From positions 1 through 43,172 of the forward strand of contig CAMNGC010000016.1 in NCBI GenBank assembly GCA_946537885.1: a stretch of DNA of 43,172 nt, written 5' to 3'. The translations under genes and the position numbers were made by a program. This document shows positions 32,809 to 40,458 of the stretch, one piece after another (the first letter of the stretch is position 1; each line of letters opens with the position of its first letter). The stretch comes from an uncultured Clostridia bacterium. Lineage in GTDB: Bacteria; Bacillota; Clostridia; Saccharofermentanales; Saccharofermentanaceae. The notes beneath the pieces are model-generated. The model was not told where the DNA came from and did no database searches. It saw nothing but the letters and a program-made list of their open reading frames with translations.

Positions 32809-34110
32809 TCAAAGATTTGAATCATCGGAGACATCAGAAGCCCGGTTGTCGGTCGGCGTTTGAGCTTGGGAAGTCTGAGCATATGGATCTGTTCCGTATG
32901 GGGAGCTGCCATAAGGCGATGTGCCATAAGGATTGCTACCGTAAGGTGATGTTCCGTAAGGATTCTGCGTCTGAGAAGACTGATCCTGGGAGAACTGCCC
33001 ATAAGGTGTTGTTCCGTAAGGATTGCTGCCGTAGGGTGATGTTCCGTAAGGATTCTGCGTCTGAGAAGACTGATCCTGGAAGGACTGCCCATAAGGCGTT
33101 GTACCGTAGGGATTGCTTCCGTAAGGTGATGTTCCGTAAGGATTAGAGTTGTAACCTGTGCTTGCCAGAGGTGCAGCAGTATGGGCGGTATACTCTGCTC
33201 TGTTATAAGCATAAGCTTCATCAACATCGCTGTCATCGCTATTCTTGAGCCAGCGCTTGTGAAGGATCTGGAAAACGATCATGCCGATGAAGAACAGCAG
33301 TGTGATAATGCCGAGAATCTTAGCGGGTTCCTTCAGGAAGACCTCTCCAAGAGCTTCGAAAACCTTACGTTGATTCTTGTCGTAATTTCCGTCACGGATC
33401 TCTTCGTCGATCATTTCCTGGAAAGACTCATGCAATCCCATCCAGCCCATTGCCTCGAATCCTATAGCCAGGAAGGAGGCCAGACAGATGTTGCGGGCGG
33501 CTCTGAACTTGCTCTTGTACTTCAAGATCATGCCGACTGCAAGAACAACGGCAATACCGAGGATTACAAGGCTTGCGGTCTTCATCTTCGCGCCTGCATC
33601 CAGCATATCCATAAAACTGCTGTTATCCTCAAGATCGACCCTTGATTCTCTGATCGAGTCGTCAAGACTATCAAGGAAGTCTTCGACCATAGCTTCCTGT
33701 TCGTTTACGCTGATGCGCCTGCCGGAACGTTCCTCGAGCTCGGGTATTACTTCATCGAGGATATAATCCTCATAATAGTCTTCGTCAAAAGGATGCTTCT
33801 CGTTGAGCAGCGCTCCGTCGATAAAATCTCCTATGTACTGTGTGATAAACTCACGCGAGAACAGCTCGTCAAAATCGACCTTAGGCATCTGATCGCCGAT
33901 CTCTTCATCCCATGAATCTGAGAAAGCATCACCTGCCATCTCATAGAAGTTGTCGATTACTTCATCTTCCGTAAATACTTTTTTGTAGTAGCCCGGATCC
34001 ATTACTGTTGTTGAGGCAAAGTATGTCGCTAATCCGAAAAACTCCAAGAACATTATTGCTATCGAAAAGATTATTCCCAGAGCAATGGTGCCTCCCGTTT
34101 CCTTTCTCAT
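32809..34110 (-). CDS. Membrane protein with PYG-rich repeat tail
   Basis: The 433-residue protein has one hydrophobic segment at the N-terminus (about 8-32), a large acidic extracytoplasmic part (33-175), and three further membrane segments (about 178-200, 208-228 and 262-285). After residue 300 the tail is low complexity, built of NPYGTSPYG, NPYGTTPYG and QDQSSQTQ units, with a 30-residue period encoded by 90-bp tandem repeats. Such Tyr/Pro/Gly-rich cytoplasmic tails occur in several clostridial membrane proteins and may drive weak self-association. No enzyme motif is seen. AAAGGAGGA before the ATG. A small dyad AATAGG/CCTATT (34127-34145) lies in its 5' leader. Confidence 0.72.
   Translation of the reverse strand: MRKETGGTIALGIIFSIAIMFLEFFGLATYFASTTVMDPGYYKKVFTEDEVIDNFYEMAGDAFSDSWDEEIGDQMPKVDFDELFSREFITQYIGDFIDGALLNEKHPFDEDYYEDYILDEVIPELEERSGRRISVNEQEAMVEDFLDSLDDSIRESRVDLEDNSSFMDMLDAGAKMKTASLVILGIAVVLAVGMILKYKSKFRAARNICLASFLAIGFEAMGWMGLHESFQEMIDEEIRDGNYDKNQRKVFEALGEVFLKEPAKILGIITLLFFIGMIVFQILHKRWLKNSDDSDVDEAYAYNRAEYTAHTAAPLASTGYNSNPYGTSPYGSNPYGTTPYGQSFQDQSSQTQNPYGTSPYGSNPYGTTPYGQFSQDQSSQTQNPYGTSPYGSNPYGTSPYGSSPYGTDPYAQTSQAQTPTDNRASDVSDDSNL
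32890..33150 (-). repeat. 90-bp tandem repeats in the membrane protein gene
   Basis: Units start at 32971 and 33061 with the same word CTGAGAAGACTGATCCTGG and stay about 90 percent alike over 90 bases; a partial unit precedes them. Within the units GTTCCGTAAGGATT recurs at shorter intervals. The length is a multiple of three, so copy number changes keep the frame. Confidence 0.85.
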
Positions 34111-34222
34111 CGGTTATTCCTCCTTTAATAGGTTAAGTGCCTATTTATATACCTTTCCATAATATACAATATTTTTGATATAAGTGAAATAGACTAAGAT
34201 GACGAATAGGATCTTTTGCCCA

Positions 34223-34231
34223 TGCTATAAT
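34223..34231 (+). promoter_or_regulatory. Extended -10 promoter of the polymerase gene
   Basis: TGCTATAAT is a perfect extended -10 element. No good -35 box is seen at the right distance, as is usual for this class. The predicted start near 34238 fits a translation start at 34257 and excludes the in-frame ATG at 34230. Confidence 0.6.
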
Positions 34232-34256
34232 GATGAAAAGGGTAAAAGGGGAGTCT

Positions 34257-35798
34257 ATGCCGGACAGCAGGATCTACATCGCCATTGATCTTAAATCTTT
34301 CTATGCTTCGGTCGAGTGTGTTGACCGGGGACTCGATCCGCTGACGACAAATCTTGTGGTGGCCGATCCTACGAGGACGGAAAAGACGATATGTCTGGCC
34401 GTGTCGCCGTCACTTAAAGCTTATGGGATCAGTGGGCGAGCGAGACTTTTCGAGGCGCTTCAGAGAGTCGAAGAGGTGAATCGTGAGAGGCTTGCAAAGC
34501 TTACCTCAGAGGGGATATCCGACTTCGAAGGGGAATCAAGTTTTGATCCGGATATTCAGAGTAACCCCAGACTCAAGCTCGGCTTTATCACGGCGCCGCC
34601 GCAGATGGCCAGATATATGGATATCAGTACAAAGATCTACTCAGTATATTTGAAGTACATTGCGCCGGAAGATATACATGTTTATTCCATTGATGAGGTC
34701 TTTATTGATGCGACGGCTTATCTCAGGACTTACAGATTGACGGCTCACGAACTGACGCGCAAGATGATCGATGACGTACTTAAGACGACTGGGATTACGG
34801 CGACTGCCGGCATAGGGACTAATCTTTTCCTCTGTAAGGTGGCGATGGATGTCGTGGCCAAACATATACCTGCAGATAAGGACGGCGTAAGGATCGCCAA
34901 GTTGGACGAGATGAGCTATAGAAGGCTTCTGTGGGATCACAGACCCATAACGGATATCTGGCGCGTGGGCCGGGGTACGGCAGCCAAGCTGGCAGAGTGC
35001 GGGATGCACACCATGGGGGATGTGGCGCGTTGCTCTTTGGGCGGCCCGAATGATTATCATAATGAAGACCTGCTCTACAGACTTTGCGGCGTGAATGCGG
35101 AGTTGCTGATCGACCACGCTTGGGGGATAGAGCCCTGTACCATCGCTGACATCAAGGCCTATCGTCCGTCCACCGGCAGTCTGAGTTCCGGACAGGTTCT
35201 TATGGAGCCCTACCCCTACCGCAAGGCGGAGATCATCGTTCGTGAGATGACCGAGGCCTTGGTGCTTGATCTGATAGATAAGGGACTTGTTACGGATCAG
35301 ATGGTGCTGACCATCAATTATGATGTCGAAAATCTCTCGAACCCTGAGATAATGCGCCGTTATCGAGGCCCCGTTACCTATGATCACTATGGCCGCCGTG
35401 TTCCCGCTCATGCCCACGGGAGTGTAAATCTGAGGCCGGCGACTTCTTCCACGTCCAAGATAATTACTGCGGTTATGGGACTTTTCGCTGAGATAACCAA
35501 TAGGGACCTGCTTGTAAGGCGCGTGACTATCGCGGCGAATCATGTTGTGCCGGAGACGGATGTTCAGGGTGTTAGCGGCGCGGACTATGAACAGATGGAT
35601 CTTTTTACCGATTACGAGGCAAGAGAGAGGGAAAGGGAGAAGGAAAAAGAGAAGCTCGAGCGTGAGAAGACTCTTAACAAGACCATGATCGATATCAAAA
35701 AGCGTTTCGGAGGGAATTCTATCCTCAAGGCTGCGAGTCTTAAAGAAGGCTCGACGGCGGCGCAGCGTAACCGACAGATCGGAGGTCATCAGGCATGA
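34257..35798 (+). CDS. Y-family DNA polymerase (UmuC/UvrX-like)
   Basis: The 513-residue protein begins IYIAIDLKSFYASVEC, the Y-family palm motif with a metal-binding Asp, and has YSIDEVFID with the catalytic Asp-Glu pair, TATAGIGTNLFLCKVA and a helix-hairpin-helix like region (WRVGRGTAAKLAECGMHTMGDVA). A QMDLF motif about 60 residues from the end is a canonical beta-clamp binding motif. A charged tail follows (EREREKEKEKLEREK). It should carry out translesion synthesis. ATG 34257 has AAAAGGGGAG upstream. It overlaps a YolD-like gene by ATGA, an arrangement seen for UvrX-type polymerases in Firmicutes. Confidence 0.88.
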   Translation: MPDSRIYIAIDLKSFYASVECVDRGLDPLTTNLVVADPTRTEKTICLAVSPSLKAYGISGRARLFEALQRVEEVNRERLAKLTSEGISDFEGESSFDPDIQSNPRLKLGFITAPPQMARYMDISTKIYSVYLKYIAPEDIHVYSIDEVFIDATAYLRTYRLTAHELTRKMIDDVLKTTGITATAGIGTNLFLCKVAMDVVAKHIPADKDGVRIAKLDEMSYRRLLWDHRPITDIWRVGRGTAAKLAECGMHTMGDVARCSLGGPNDYHNEDLLYRLCGVNAELLIDHAWGIEPCTIADIKAYRPSTGSLSSGQVLMEPYPYRKAEIIVREMTEALVLDLIDKGLVTDQMVLTINYDVENLSNPEIMRRYRGPVTYDHYGRRVPAHAHGSVNLRPATSSTSKIITAVMGLFAEITNRDLLVRRVTIAANHVVPETDVQGVSGADYEQMDLFTDYEAREREREKEKEKLEREKTLNKTMIDIKKRFGGNSILKAASLKEGSTAAQRNRQIGGHQA

Positions 35799-36220
35799 GC
35801 GAAAATGCAGCCGGCAGATCGGATTTCCCCTATGATGACATAATCGGCAGGTCACGACCTGTATCAGCCAAGCATCCGCCGATGGCCGTGGCTGACAGGG
35901 CGGCACAGTTCGCGTCATTTGCAGCGCTGACCGGTTACGGCGAGCAGGTCTCCGAGACGGCGCGGCTTACATCTGCCCGTCTCGAAATAACGGAAGATCG
36001 GAAGAATATTCTTGATATGAGGCTTTGCGCCATTGAGGCAATGATCCAGGAAAATCCGCCTGTAGTACTGACGGTTTACGAGCCTGATGAGCACAAAGAG
36101 GGCGGGCGATACATCACGGTCAGCGGGCGCGTGCGCCGGATAGATCCGGTGGAGCGCTTAATCGAATTTACGGACCGAAGAAGCTTTCTGATAGACGATG
36201 TTTATGACATAAAGCTCTGA
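35795..36220 (+). CDS. YolD-like protein
   Basis: The 141-residue protein has the pattern of the YolD-like family: DIIGRSRPVSAKHPPMAVADRAAQFASFAALTGYGE, ETARLTSARLE, then a beta-rich C-terminus (GRYITVSGRVRRID, RLIEFTDRRSFLIDDVYDIKL). These small proteins are encoded with Y-family polymerases in Gram-positive bacteria and are thought to assist or regulate them. The ATG overlaps the polymerase stop, supporting co-translation. Confidence 0.8.
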   Translation: MSENAAGRSDFPYDDIIGRSRPVSAKHPPMAVADRAAQFASFAALTGYGEQVSETARLTSARLEITEDRKNILDMRLCAIEAMIQENPPVVLTVYEPDEHKEGGRYITVSGRVRRIDPVERLIEFTDRRSFLIDDVYDIKL

Positions 36221-36229
36221 GGGGATAGC

Positions 36230-36258
36230 TGTTGACGCAGCTGCTACTGCCGTCAACA
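36230..36258 (+). terminator. Inverted repeat after the YolD-like gene
   Basis: TGTTGACG (36230-36237) and CGTCAACA (36251-36258) are perfect arms around 13 bases that can pair further. It lies 10 bases after the stop codon. There is no T run, so it may be a weak terminator or a 3' stabilising hairpin. The rest of the gap to tRNA-Thr holds nothing I recognise. Confidence 0.4.
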
Positions 36259-36391
36259 GATTTGCTGTCTGAAGGTCATTTCTGTTGATGCCCCCTAATT
36301 GATCAAGCTTTCCTTATGCGTCTTTCAATTCTTATTCCCACAGATTCCGCAAAGAACCATTTAATACCCAAGGAGGCCGTGAAAGTCCCAC

Positions 36392-36423
36392 AAAAAGACC
36401 GTCCTGCGCGCGGCAGAACGGTC
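36392..36423 (-). terminator. Terminator of tRNA-Thr
   Basis: On the minus strand GACCGT and ACGGTC (plus 36397-36402 and 36418-36423) form a stem with inner CTGC/GCAG pairs, followed by five Ts (plus 36392-36396). It is nine bases downstream of the tRNA 3' end. Confidence 0.85.
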
Positions 36424-36432
36424 ATTCGCTAC

Positions 36433-36508
36433 TGGAGCCTCCAGCCGGATTTGAACCGGCGACCTCATCCTTACCATGGATGCGCTCTACCTACTGAGCT
36501 ATAGAGGC
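36433..36508 (-). tRNA. tRNA-Thr(GGT)
   Basis: A 76-base cloverleaf on the minus strand. The acceptor stem GCCTCTA pairs with TGGAGGC, the anticodon stem CATCC/GGATG encloses the loop ATGGTAA with anticodon GGT, and the T arm carries GGTTCAAATCC. The 3' CCA is encoded. It reads threonine codons ACC and ACU. Confidence 0.95.
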
Positions 36509-36526
36509 AAATCGTGCAACGGAGAA

Positions 36527-36555
36527 AGTATATCACAGCTTACCTCTTCTAACAA
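36527..36555 (-). promoter_or_regulatory. Promoter of tRNA-Thr
   Basis: On the minus strand TTGTTA (plus 36550-36555), 17 bases, TATACT (plus 36527-36532). The start would be about 10 bases before the tRNA 5' end. Confidence 0.65.
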
Positions 36556-36601
36556 CAATCTTTTCGATGATGGAGAGGGAGCTTATGAGGAAGGAGATGT
36601 T

Positions 36602-36913
36602 TCAGCGCAGCAGGAGACTGACTGCAAAAGTTATGGCGCAGGTGCCCAGAGCAACAGTCAGAAGAGATCTGTCCTTCCAAGCAAGGACCATGGCCCCGAC
36701 AAGTCCGCAGGCAGCCGCGACCACGTTGCCGGTGGAATAGAGGATCGCCGGGAAGGTCATGGATGAGAGGACCGTGTAGGGGATGTATTCCAGGAAGGCC
36801 TTGACGCGGCGGTTGGTGATCTTGCGTTTGAAGAGCACGAAGGGCAGAGCGCGGATCAGATATGTTACGCTGACCATTACGATAAGGAGAGGGAAGAATA
36901 CGGAATTATCCAT
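36602..36913 (-). CDS. azlD: Branched-chain amino acid exporter subunit AzlD
   Basis: The 103-residue protein has about four membrane helices with typical AzlD residues TYLIRALPFVLF, NRRVKAFLEYIPYTVLSSMTFPAIL and GAMVLAWKDRSLLTVALG. With AzlC it forms a small permease for branched-chain amino acid efflux. I start at ATG 36913 (MDNSVFF), preceded by GGAGGCGGCAA; the frame extends upstream but overlaps azlC. The genes overlap by eight bases. Confidence 0.88.
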   Translation of the reverse strand: MDNSVFFPLLIVMVSVTYLIRALPFVLFKRKITNRRVKAFLEYIPYTVLSSMTFPAILYSTGNVVAAACGLVGAMVLAWKDRSLLTVALGTCAITFAVSLLLR

Positions 36914-37655
36914 TTGCCGCCTCCTTTGCCAAAGCAGGATCAGTCTTTTCGTCATCATCGGGAGTCAGGAAGACACCAACCAGTGCTGCGATAACGGAAC
37001 ATATGATTATTGCAAATCCCGAACTGATCTTGTCATAGAGAATAGGCACATAGCGAAAAACAACTGCCAGCGCTACGGCGATGATGCAGCTCCACATGAT
37101 GGTGCGGTTGCGTCTTGTCTGAGGCAGGACTATGGCGACAAACATGCCATAGATACCGATGGCAAGTGATTCAGAGACAATGTCGGGCATGATGCTTCCG
37201 AAGACCGCCCCAAGCAGTGTGCCGAGAGTCCAGCCTATCAGCGGCAGCACCGCGAGGCCGGCCATATATCGACGTCCTACCGGGTGAGCTGCGCCTGATG
37301 CCACGCCGAAGATCTCGTCGGTGATAAAGTTGGACAGGGCGATCCTTGCGGGGGTGGTCATACTATCGTCAGTCTTCTGCGACAGGGAGATGGACATGAG
37401 TGAATAACGGATATTGATGATCGCTGTAGTGACTGCCATCTCGACCAGTCCGCCAGAGGCTGACATAATGCCGACGCCGGCGACCTGCCCGGCCGAGGTA
37501 AGATTTGTGAATGACATAAGAACAGCCTGCCACCAAGCCAGTCCGGATGTAACAGCCATAATTCCGAAAGAAAAGGACACCGACAGGTACCCGAGACCTA
37601 TAGCCAGTCCGTCTCTGAAGCCCTTGGAGAGGGAGCCGCCGCTATTATCCAGCAT
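36906..37655 (-). CDS. azlC: Branched-chain amino acid exporter subunit AzlC
   Basis: The 249-residue protein has about six to eight membrane helices and AzlC signatures: FRDGLAIGLGYLSVSFSFGIMA, AGVGIM, INIRYSLMSISLSQK, ALSNFITDEIFGVA and GWTLGTLLGAVFG. It exports branched-chain amino acids with AzlD. The start lies within the end of the upstream lipoprotein gene (11-base overlap), suggesting one transcript of lipoprotein-azlC-azlD. Confidence 0.9.
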   Translation of the reverse strand: MLDNSGGSLSKGFRDGLAIGLGYLSVSFSFGIMAVTSGLAWWQAVLMSFTNLTSAGQVAGVGIMSASGGLVEMAVTTAIINIRYSLMSISLSQKTDDSMTTPARIALSNFITDEIFGVASGAAHPVGRRYMAGLAVLPLIGWTLGTLLGAVFGSIMPDIVSESLAIGIYGMFVAIVLPQTRRNRTIMWSCIIAVALAVVFRYVPILYDKISSGFAIIICSVIAALVGVFLTPDDDEKTDPALAKEAANG

Positions 37656-38241
37656 AATGCCCGATCACCTCATCGAAAGTCTTATAAGCCGCAGGATACT
37701 CCTCGTCCTCGATCAGCGTCTCGACAATATTCCCGCCCTCGTCTGTGGCGAGCAGGTATACATCTTTACCGTTTACGACTGCATATTTGTTCAGTTCCCA
37801 TGTGACAGTGCCGTCAGAATTCAGGACCGTATCCGTGTCGACAATATACATGAGATCAGTGTCTATATCATAGAATTCAAGATGTGTTTCAGCCCCGTCG
37901 TCATGCTCGAAAACAACCTCGATCGAGCGATAATTCCCGTCATCGGCAGTTTTGTAGTAGGAGGAGTAGCTGTTACCGAATTCGTCGGTACCGGAGAATT
38001 CCTCGCGACTGCTGACGGGGGATTCTCCTTCCATGTAAGACATGAGTTCTGCCGTCCACAGATCATAGCGCTCTTGATAGCTGAGCGAGCTGATATCCAC
38101 TGTTGTCTCAGTTACAGCATCATTCGCGCTCTTGTCATCTGAGCCCTTGTCGGCTCCGGAGCAGGCCGTTGATACCATGCATCCGGCGATTATAAGCATT
38201 GCTATTGTTGCCAATGAGCCTGTCTTGTGCATATCTGTCAC
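37645..38241 (-). CDS. Putative lipoprotein upstream of azlCD
   Basis: The 198-residue protein has a hydrophobic signal and the lipobox VSTAC. The mature part is acidic, with Asp/Tyr-rich segments (FYDIDTDLMYIVDTDT) and no known domain. The start is either GTG 38241 or ATG 38232; AAGGA lies three bases before the first and twelve before the second, so neither is ideal. It overlaps azlC by 11 bases and is probably the first gene of that operon, but its link to amino acid export is unknown. Confidence 0.7.
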   Translation of the reverse strand: MTDMHKTGSLATIAMLIIAGCMVSTACSGADKGSDDKSANDAVTETTVDISSLSYQERYDLWTAELMSYMEGESPVSSREEFSGTDEFGNSYSSYYKTADDGNYRSIEVVFEHDDGAETHLEFYDIDTDLMYIVDTDTVLNSDGTVTWELNKYAVVNGKDVYLLATDEGGNIVETLIEDEEYPAAYKTFDEVIGHYAG

Positions 38242-38277
38242 ACATCCTTTTCAATATCTTTTCGAAAATACAGAGGA

Positions 38278-38286
38278 ATTATAGCA
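38278..38286 (-). promoter_or_regulatory. Extended -10 promoter of the lipoprotein-azlCD operon
   Basis: On the minus strand TGCTATAAT (plus 38278-38286) is a perfect extended -10 box, about 40 bases before the lipoprotein start. No convincing -35 box. Confidence 0.5.
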
Positions 38287-38334
38287 CAGCCGAAGGCATA
38301 AGAAAGCATAAAGAGGGCTCCGGCTAATAATCTG

Positions 38335-38363
38335 TTGACAAATATCTTAAATGCAAGTAAAAT
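38335..38363 (+). promoter_or_regulatory. Promoter of tRNA-Ser
   Basis: TTGACA (38335-38340), 17 bases, TAAAAT (38358-38363). It starts transcription about 45 bases before the tRNA. Confidence 0.75.
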
Positions 38364-38413
38364 CAATAAGCATTTTGCGATAAACAATAAGTTTACGCGA
38401 CCATATGGTGCAC

Positions 38414-38506
38414 GGAGAAGTCGCCTAGCCTGGTCGAGGGCGCACGACTGGAAATCGTGTAAACCCCAAAAGGGTTTCGAGAGTTCGAATCTCTCCTTCT
38501 CCGCCA
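38414..38506 (+). tRNA. tRNA-Ser(GGA)
   Basis: A 93-base class II tRNA. GGAGAAG pairs with CTTCTCC, the anticodon stem CACGA/TCGTG encloses CTGGAAA with anticodon GGA, a long variable arm (AACCCCAAAAGGGTT) is present, and the T arm is GAGAGTTCGAATCTCTC. CCA is encoded. It reads UCC and UCU. Its 3' end marks the left boundary of the accessory island. Confidence 0.96.
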
Positions 38507-38648
38507 TAGAAAGCGTCTACCTTCGAGATATTCGCTGCAAATAGCTGAAAACACTGCGTTTTCAGCTTTTTTGTTGCCGTTTTTCAACATAGCGATTTTT
38601 TAGATATATTTTGGGAGTTTTACTAAGAGGAGAGATTCGAACCCCCGA
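38505..38648 (+). repeat. Left copy of ~144-bp direct repeat bounding the tRNA-Ser island
   Basis: From the last bases of tRNA-Ser (CATAGAAAGCG) onward, about 144 bases recur at 41822-41966. The first 70-odd bases are identical and the rest differ at a few positions. The repeat includes the tRNA terminator. Near its end AGGAGAGATTCGAAC (38628-38642) is the exact reverse complement of part of the tRNA-Ser T arm (38483-38497). Confidence 0.88.
38543..38572 (+). terminator. Terminator of tRNA-Ser
   Basis: AGCTGAAAAC (38543-38552) and GTTTTCAGCT (38558-38567) form a perfect stem with loop ACTGC, then TTTTT. An identical copy sits in the right repeat at 41860-41889. Confidence 0.9.
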
Positions 38649-38871
38649 AAAAGTCATTTTAGACCATCTGATTTGTTGTTTAGAAACAGTCAGGTCTATA
38701 TTTGTTTTGACAACGATCCGCCCGGACAGAAAGCGGCCAAGTACTTACGGCAGAAGCTATTCGAGAAGGACATTAATAGTGAGATCCTCATTTCAGCACA
38801 AAGACTGGAACGAGGATCTTTTAGCTTCAGCACAGGAAGAGGGTGAAGTCGAATGTTTAGCAGAATCATAA
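38649..38871 (+). pseudogene. Frameshifted C-terminal remnant of a Toprim-domain protein
   Basis: One frame encodes VYICFDNDPPGQKAAKYLRQ, a Toprim motif with D-x-D, and continues to EILIS near 38790. The match then moves to another frame with HKDWNEDLLASAQEEGEVEC, the usual end of this kind of protein, stopping at TAA 38869-38871. A single small indel near 38785-38800 would join them. Proteins with this Toprim tail (often DUF3991-Toprim) are typical of clostridial mobilisable elements. No start codon or N-terminal part is left, since the direct repeat lies just upstream. Confidence 0.72.
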
Positions 38872-38893
38872 AGAATGCTATAGCTCATAACAA

Positions 38894-38925
38894 AGCGCCT
38901 CCGTTTATTCAACAACAGAGGCGCT
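38894..38925 (-). terminator. Terminator of the toxin-immunity unit
   Basis: AGCGCCTC (38894-38901) and GAGGCGCT (38918-38925) form a perfect eight-base stem; on the minus strand TTTGTT follows. It lies 20 bases after the stop codon of the last minus-strand gene. Confidence 0.72.
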
Positions 38926-38944
38926 CAGGTCTTATTTGAAGGTA

Positions 38945-39268
38945 TTATTTTTTGTGTGGTGATGATAGATAAGAGTTTAAGCCGTCATCCCATTCTGACT
39001 TGCTTATCGACTTGAAAGCATTGGTGATATCCTGGTTGCATAATTGTTCAATATACATATTTGCAACTGAATAGCTTTCCCCAGGTTCTATTGGCTCATT
39101 GACGAATGAACAAAACTCTTCAAAAACAGCAGGATCGGCGGATCCGCTATCCTCGAAAAGAAAAGGATTGGCATCACTTAAGAATTGTCCAACTATATCA
39201 TTTTTGTTTTGATCATAAAAAGCATCCAATGCATAATAAATCATACAAAAAAGTTCAAAACATGTCAT
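38945..39268 (-). CDS. Putative immunity protein
   Basis: The 107-residue protein is acidic and soluble, with no signal or membrane helix and no domain that I recognise. Its ATG overlaps the stop of the toxin-like gene as ATGA, and GGAGG lies upstream inside that gene. Small acidic proteins directly after toxin-domain genes are usually cognate immunity proteins; this is the only basis for the call. It could also be an unrelated cargo protein. It is the last gene of the unit and is followed by a terminator. Confidence 0.5.
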   Translation of the reverse strand: MTCFELFCMIYYALDAFYDQNKNDIVGQFLSDANPFLFEDSGSADPAVFEEFCSFVNEPIEPGESYSVANMYIEQLCNQDITNAFKSISKSEWDDGLNSYLSSPHKK

Positions 39269-39735
39269 TTATCATTACCTCCATTGTTCTTAGGACCTTT
39301 GCCATCATTGGCATCGTTGTTATTAGTGCCTCTGGGTGGATTCTTTTTGTCTCCTCCCTTTTTGAAGGGATTATTGTTGAAACCGGTATCCTTATCCCAT
39401 AGGCGAGGCTTTTTATTGCTTCCGCCCTCATTTATGATTCCATCGCGGAATCTGACCCAGGTTTGTGACCCGTCTGGTTCAATTTGGGAACTCCAACTGT
39501 TCCCATACTTGTCGTCACCGACATATTTTGATTCGTCATTAGCCAAGTCTTCTAGCTTTTTCCTGTTTTCGGGAGTGTCTGGAAGATGACCAGGCCTGTT
39601 ACCGAATATGTGACCCAGCTGCGGATCATTGGGAGGGAGCTTGATCTTGATAGGCTCAACTTTACAGGACAATACAAATTGTTGCCTTGAACAACCAAGA
39701 GTTTCTCCAAATCCACCATGATATCCTGTACCCAT
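39265..39735 (-). CDS. Small BECR-like (EndoU/colicin-type) toxin candidate
   Basis: The 156-residue protein starts MGTGYHGGFGETLG and has a compact domain with GHIFGNRPGHLPDTPENRK, LEDLANDESKYVGDDKYGNS and GSQTWVRFRDGIINEGGSN, then KPRLWDKDTGF. From memory this His/Arg-containing layout occurs in C-terminal nuclease domains of polymorphic toxins with the BECR-like fold. Here it is a stand-alone short ORF with a Gly/Asn/Lys-rich tail and no long delivery domain or signal peptide. The ATG overlaps the DUF4417 stop by one base (TAATG) with GGAGGTGG upstream. Alternative: a non-toxic relative. Confidence 0.6.
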   Translation of the reverse strand: MGTGYHGGFGETLGCSRQQFVLSCKVEPIKIKLPPNDPQLGHIFGNRPGHLPDTPENRKKLEDLANDESKYVGDDKYGNSWSSQIEPDGSQTWVRFRDGIINEGGSNKKPRLWDKDTGFNNNPFKKGGDKKNPPRGTNNNDANDGKGPKNNGGNDK

Positions 39736-40406
39736 TATACCACCTCCTTCTTCGATCTCATGGCTTTTCCGAAATCGCTTTCAAAGTGGTATATCTCGAT
39801 TCCCATATCTCTGTATTTCTGAAATATAGAATCAGGGCAAGCACCATAAACTACTATTGCGGTTGGCATAAGTCTTTTAATAACGACGTCAAGACCCTTG
39901 ATAAAGATCTCACGATCAATTTTGTTTTTTAATGTACCGTGAGTTCCAACCGCTATGACAGAGTGCTTGGGGAGACCGTCTGTACAAACTTTAAAGGTTC
40001 TTCTGTCTCCAAAGCGGACATTCGGGATCACCTTCACACCATTTGCCTGAAGCCATGTACCTATTGCCCTGCTGCGGTAGATATTCCAGAGTTGCATTAC
40101 CAGAGGCATGTCACGGTAGAGACTCCAGTCCGGCAATATCACTCCGTTATACCGCTTTAGGATCGGAAGATACTTCTTTGGGTTACGCCACAAACGTTCG
40201 AAGAGATAATCGTCTTCATAGAAGTGAACCCAATAGTTGTATACCTTAGAGGAAACACACATAGAAAAGGCGATCAGCTCATTCACTCCATCGTGACAAG
40301 GCCCTATGATTGGGAACTCGAAGAATCCGGCGTAAGTTGCCAATGATACCAAAAATGCATTGAACACGTCTTTGCATCCTTTACGGGTGCCGTTTAATTT
40401 TGTCAT
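39735..40406 (-). CDS. DUF4417 family protein
   Basis: The 223-residue protein shows the DUF4417 pattern: FYEDDYLFERLWRNPKKYLPILKRYNGVILPDWSLYRDMPLVMQLWNIYRSRAIG, then GVKVIPNVRFGD, FDG-like TDGLPKHSVIAVGTHG, FIKGLDVVIKRLMP and IVVYGACPD. I quote this in parts; it runs over most of the protein. The family is common on clostridial phages and plasmids, with no known activity. The gene has AAGGAGG before the ATG and is joined to the toxin-like gene by a TAATG overlap, so the products are made together. Confidence 0.82.
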   Translation of the reverse strand: MTKLNGTRKGCKDVFNAFLVSLATYAGFFEFPIIGPCHDGVNELIAFSMCVSSKVYNYWVHFYEDDYLFERLWRNPKKYLPILKRYNGVILPDWSLYRDMPLVMQLWNIYRSRAIGTWLQANGVKVIPNVRFGDRRTFKVCTDGLPKHSVIAVGTHGTLKNKIDREIFIKGLDVVIKRLMPTAIVVYGACPDSIFQKYRDMGIEIYHFESDFGKAMRSKKEVV

Positions 40407-40458
40407 TTATTATGACCTCCTTATCGGAAAATTTTTTGTTTAATAAAGTAGAAATCAT
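40381..40458 (-). CDS. 25-codon upstream ORF overlapping the DUF4417 start
   Basis: ATG at 40458 (minus) has a perfect GAAGGAGG seven bases upstream and encodes MISTLLNKKFSDKEVIINDK plus five more residues, stopping inside the DUF4417 gene in another frame. The quality of the ribosome binding site is better than expected by chance. It may couple translation or be a remnant. No homology seen. Confidence 0.4.
   Translation of the reverse strand: MISTLLNKKFSDKEVIINDKIKRHP

Noticed and set aside
32890..33150. CRISPR-like repeat pattern
   Set aside because: The repeats are in-frame coding tandem repeats with no unique spacers; no CRISPR array or cas gene occurs in the window.
34641..35918. Long minus-strand ORF of 425 codons opposite the polymerase gene
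   Set aside because: Antisense to a gene with intact Y-family motifs, no ribosome binding site, no recognisable domain.
38238..38507. Minus-strand ORF overlapping tRNA-Ser
   Set aside because: It runs through the tRNA gene and its promoter and is not a plausible protein.
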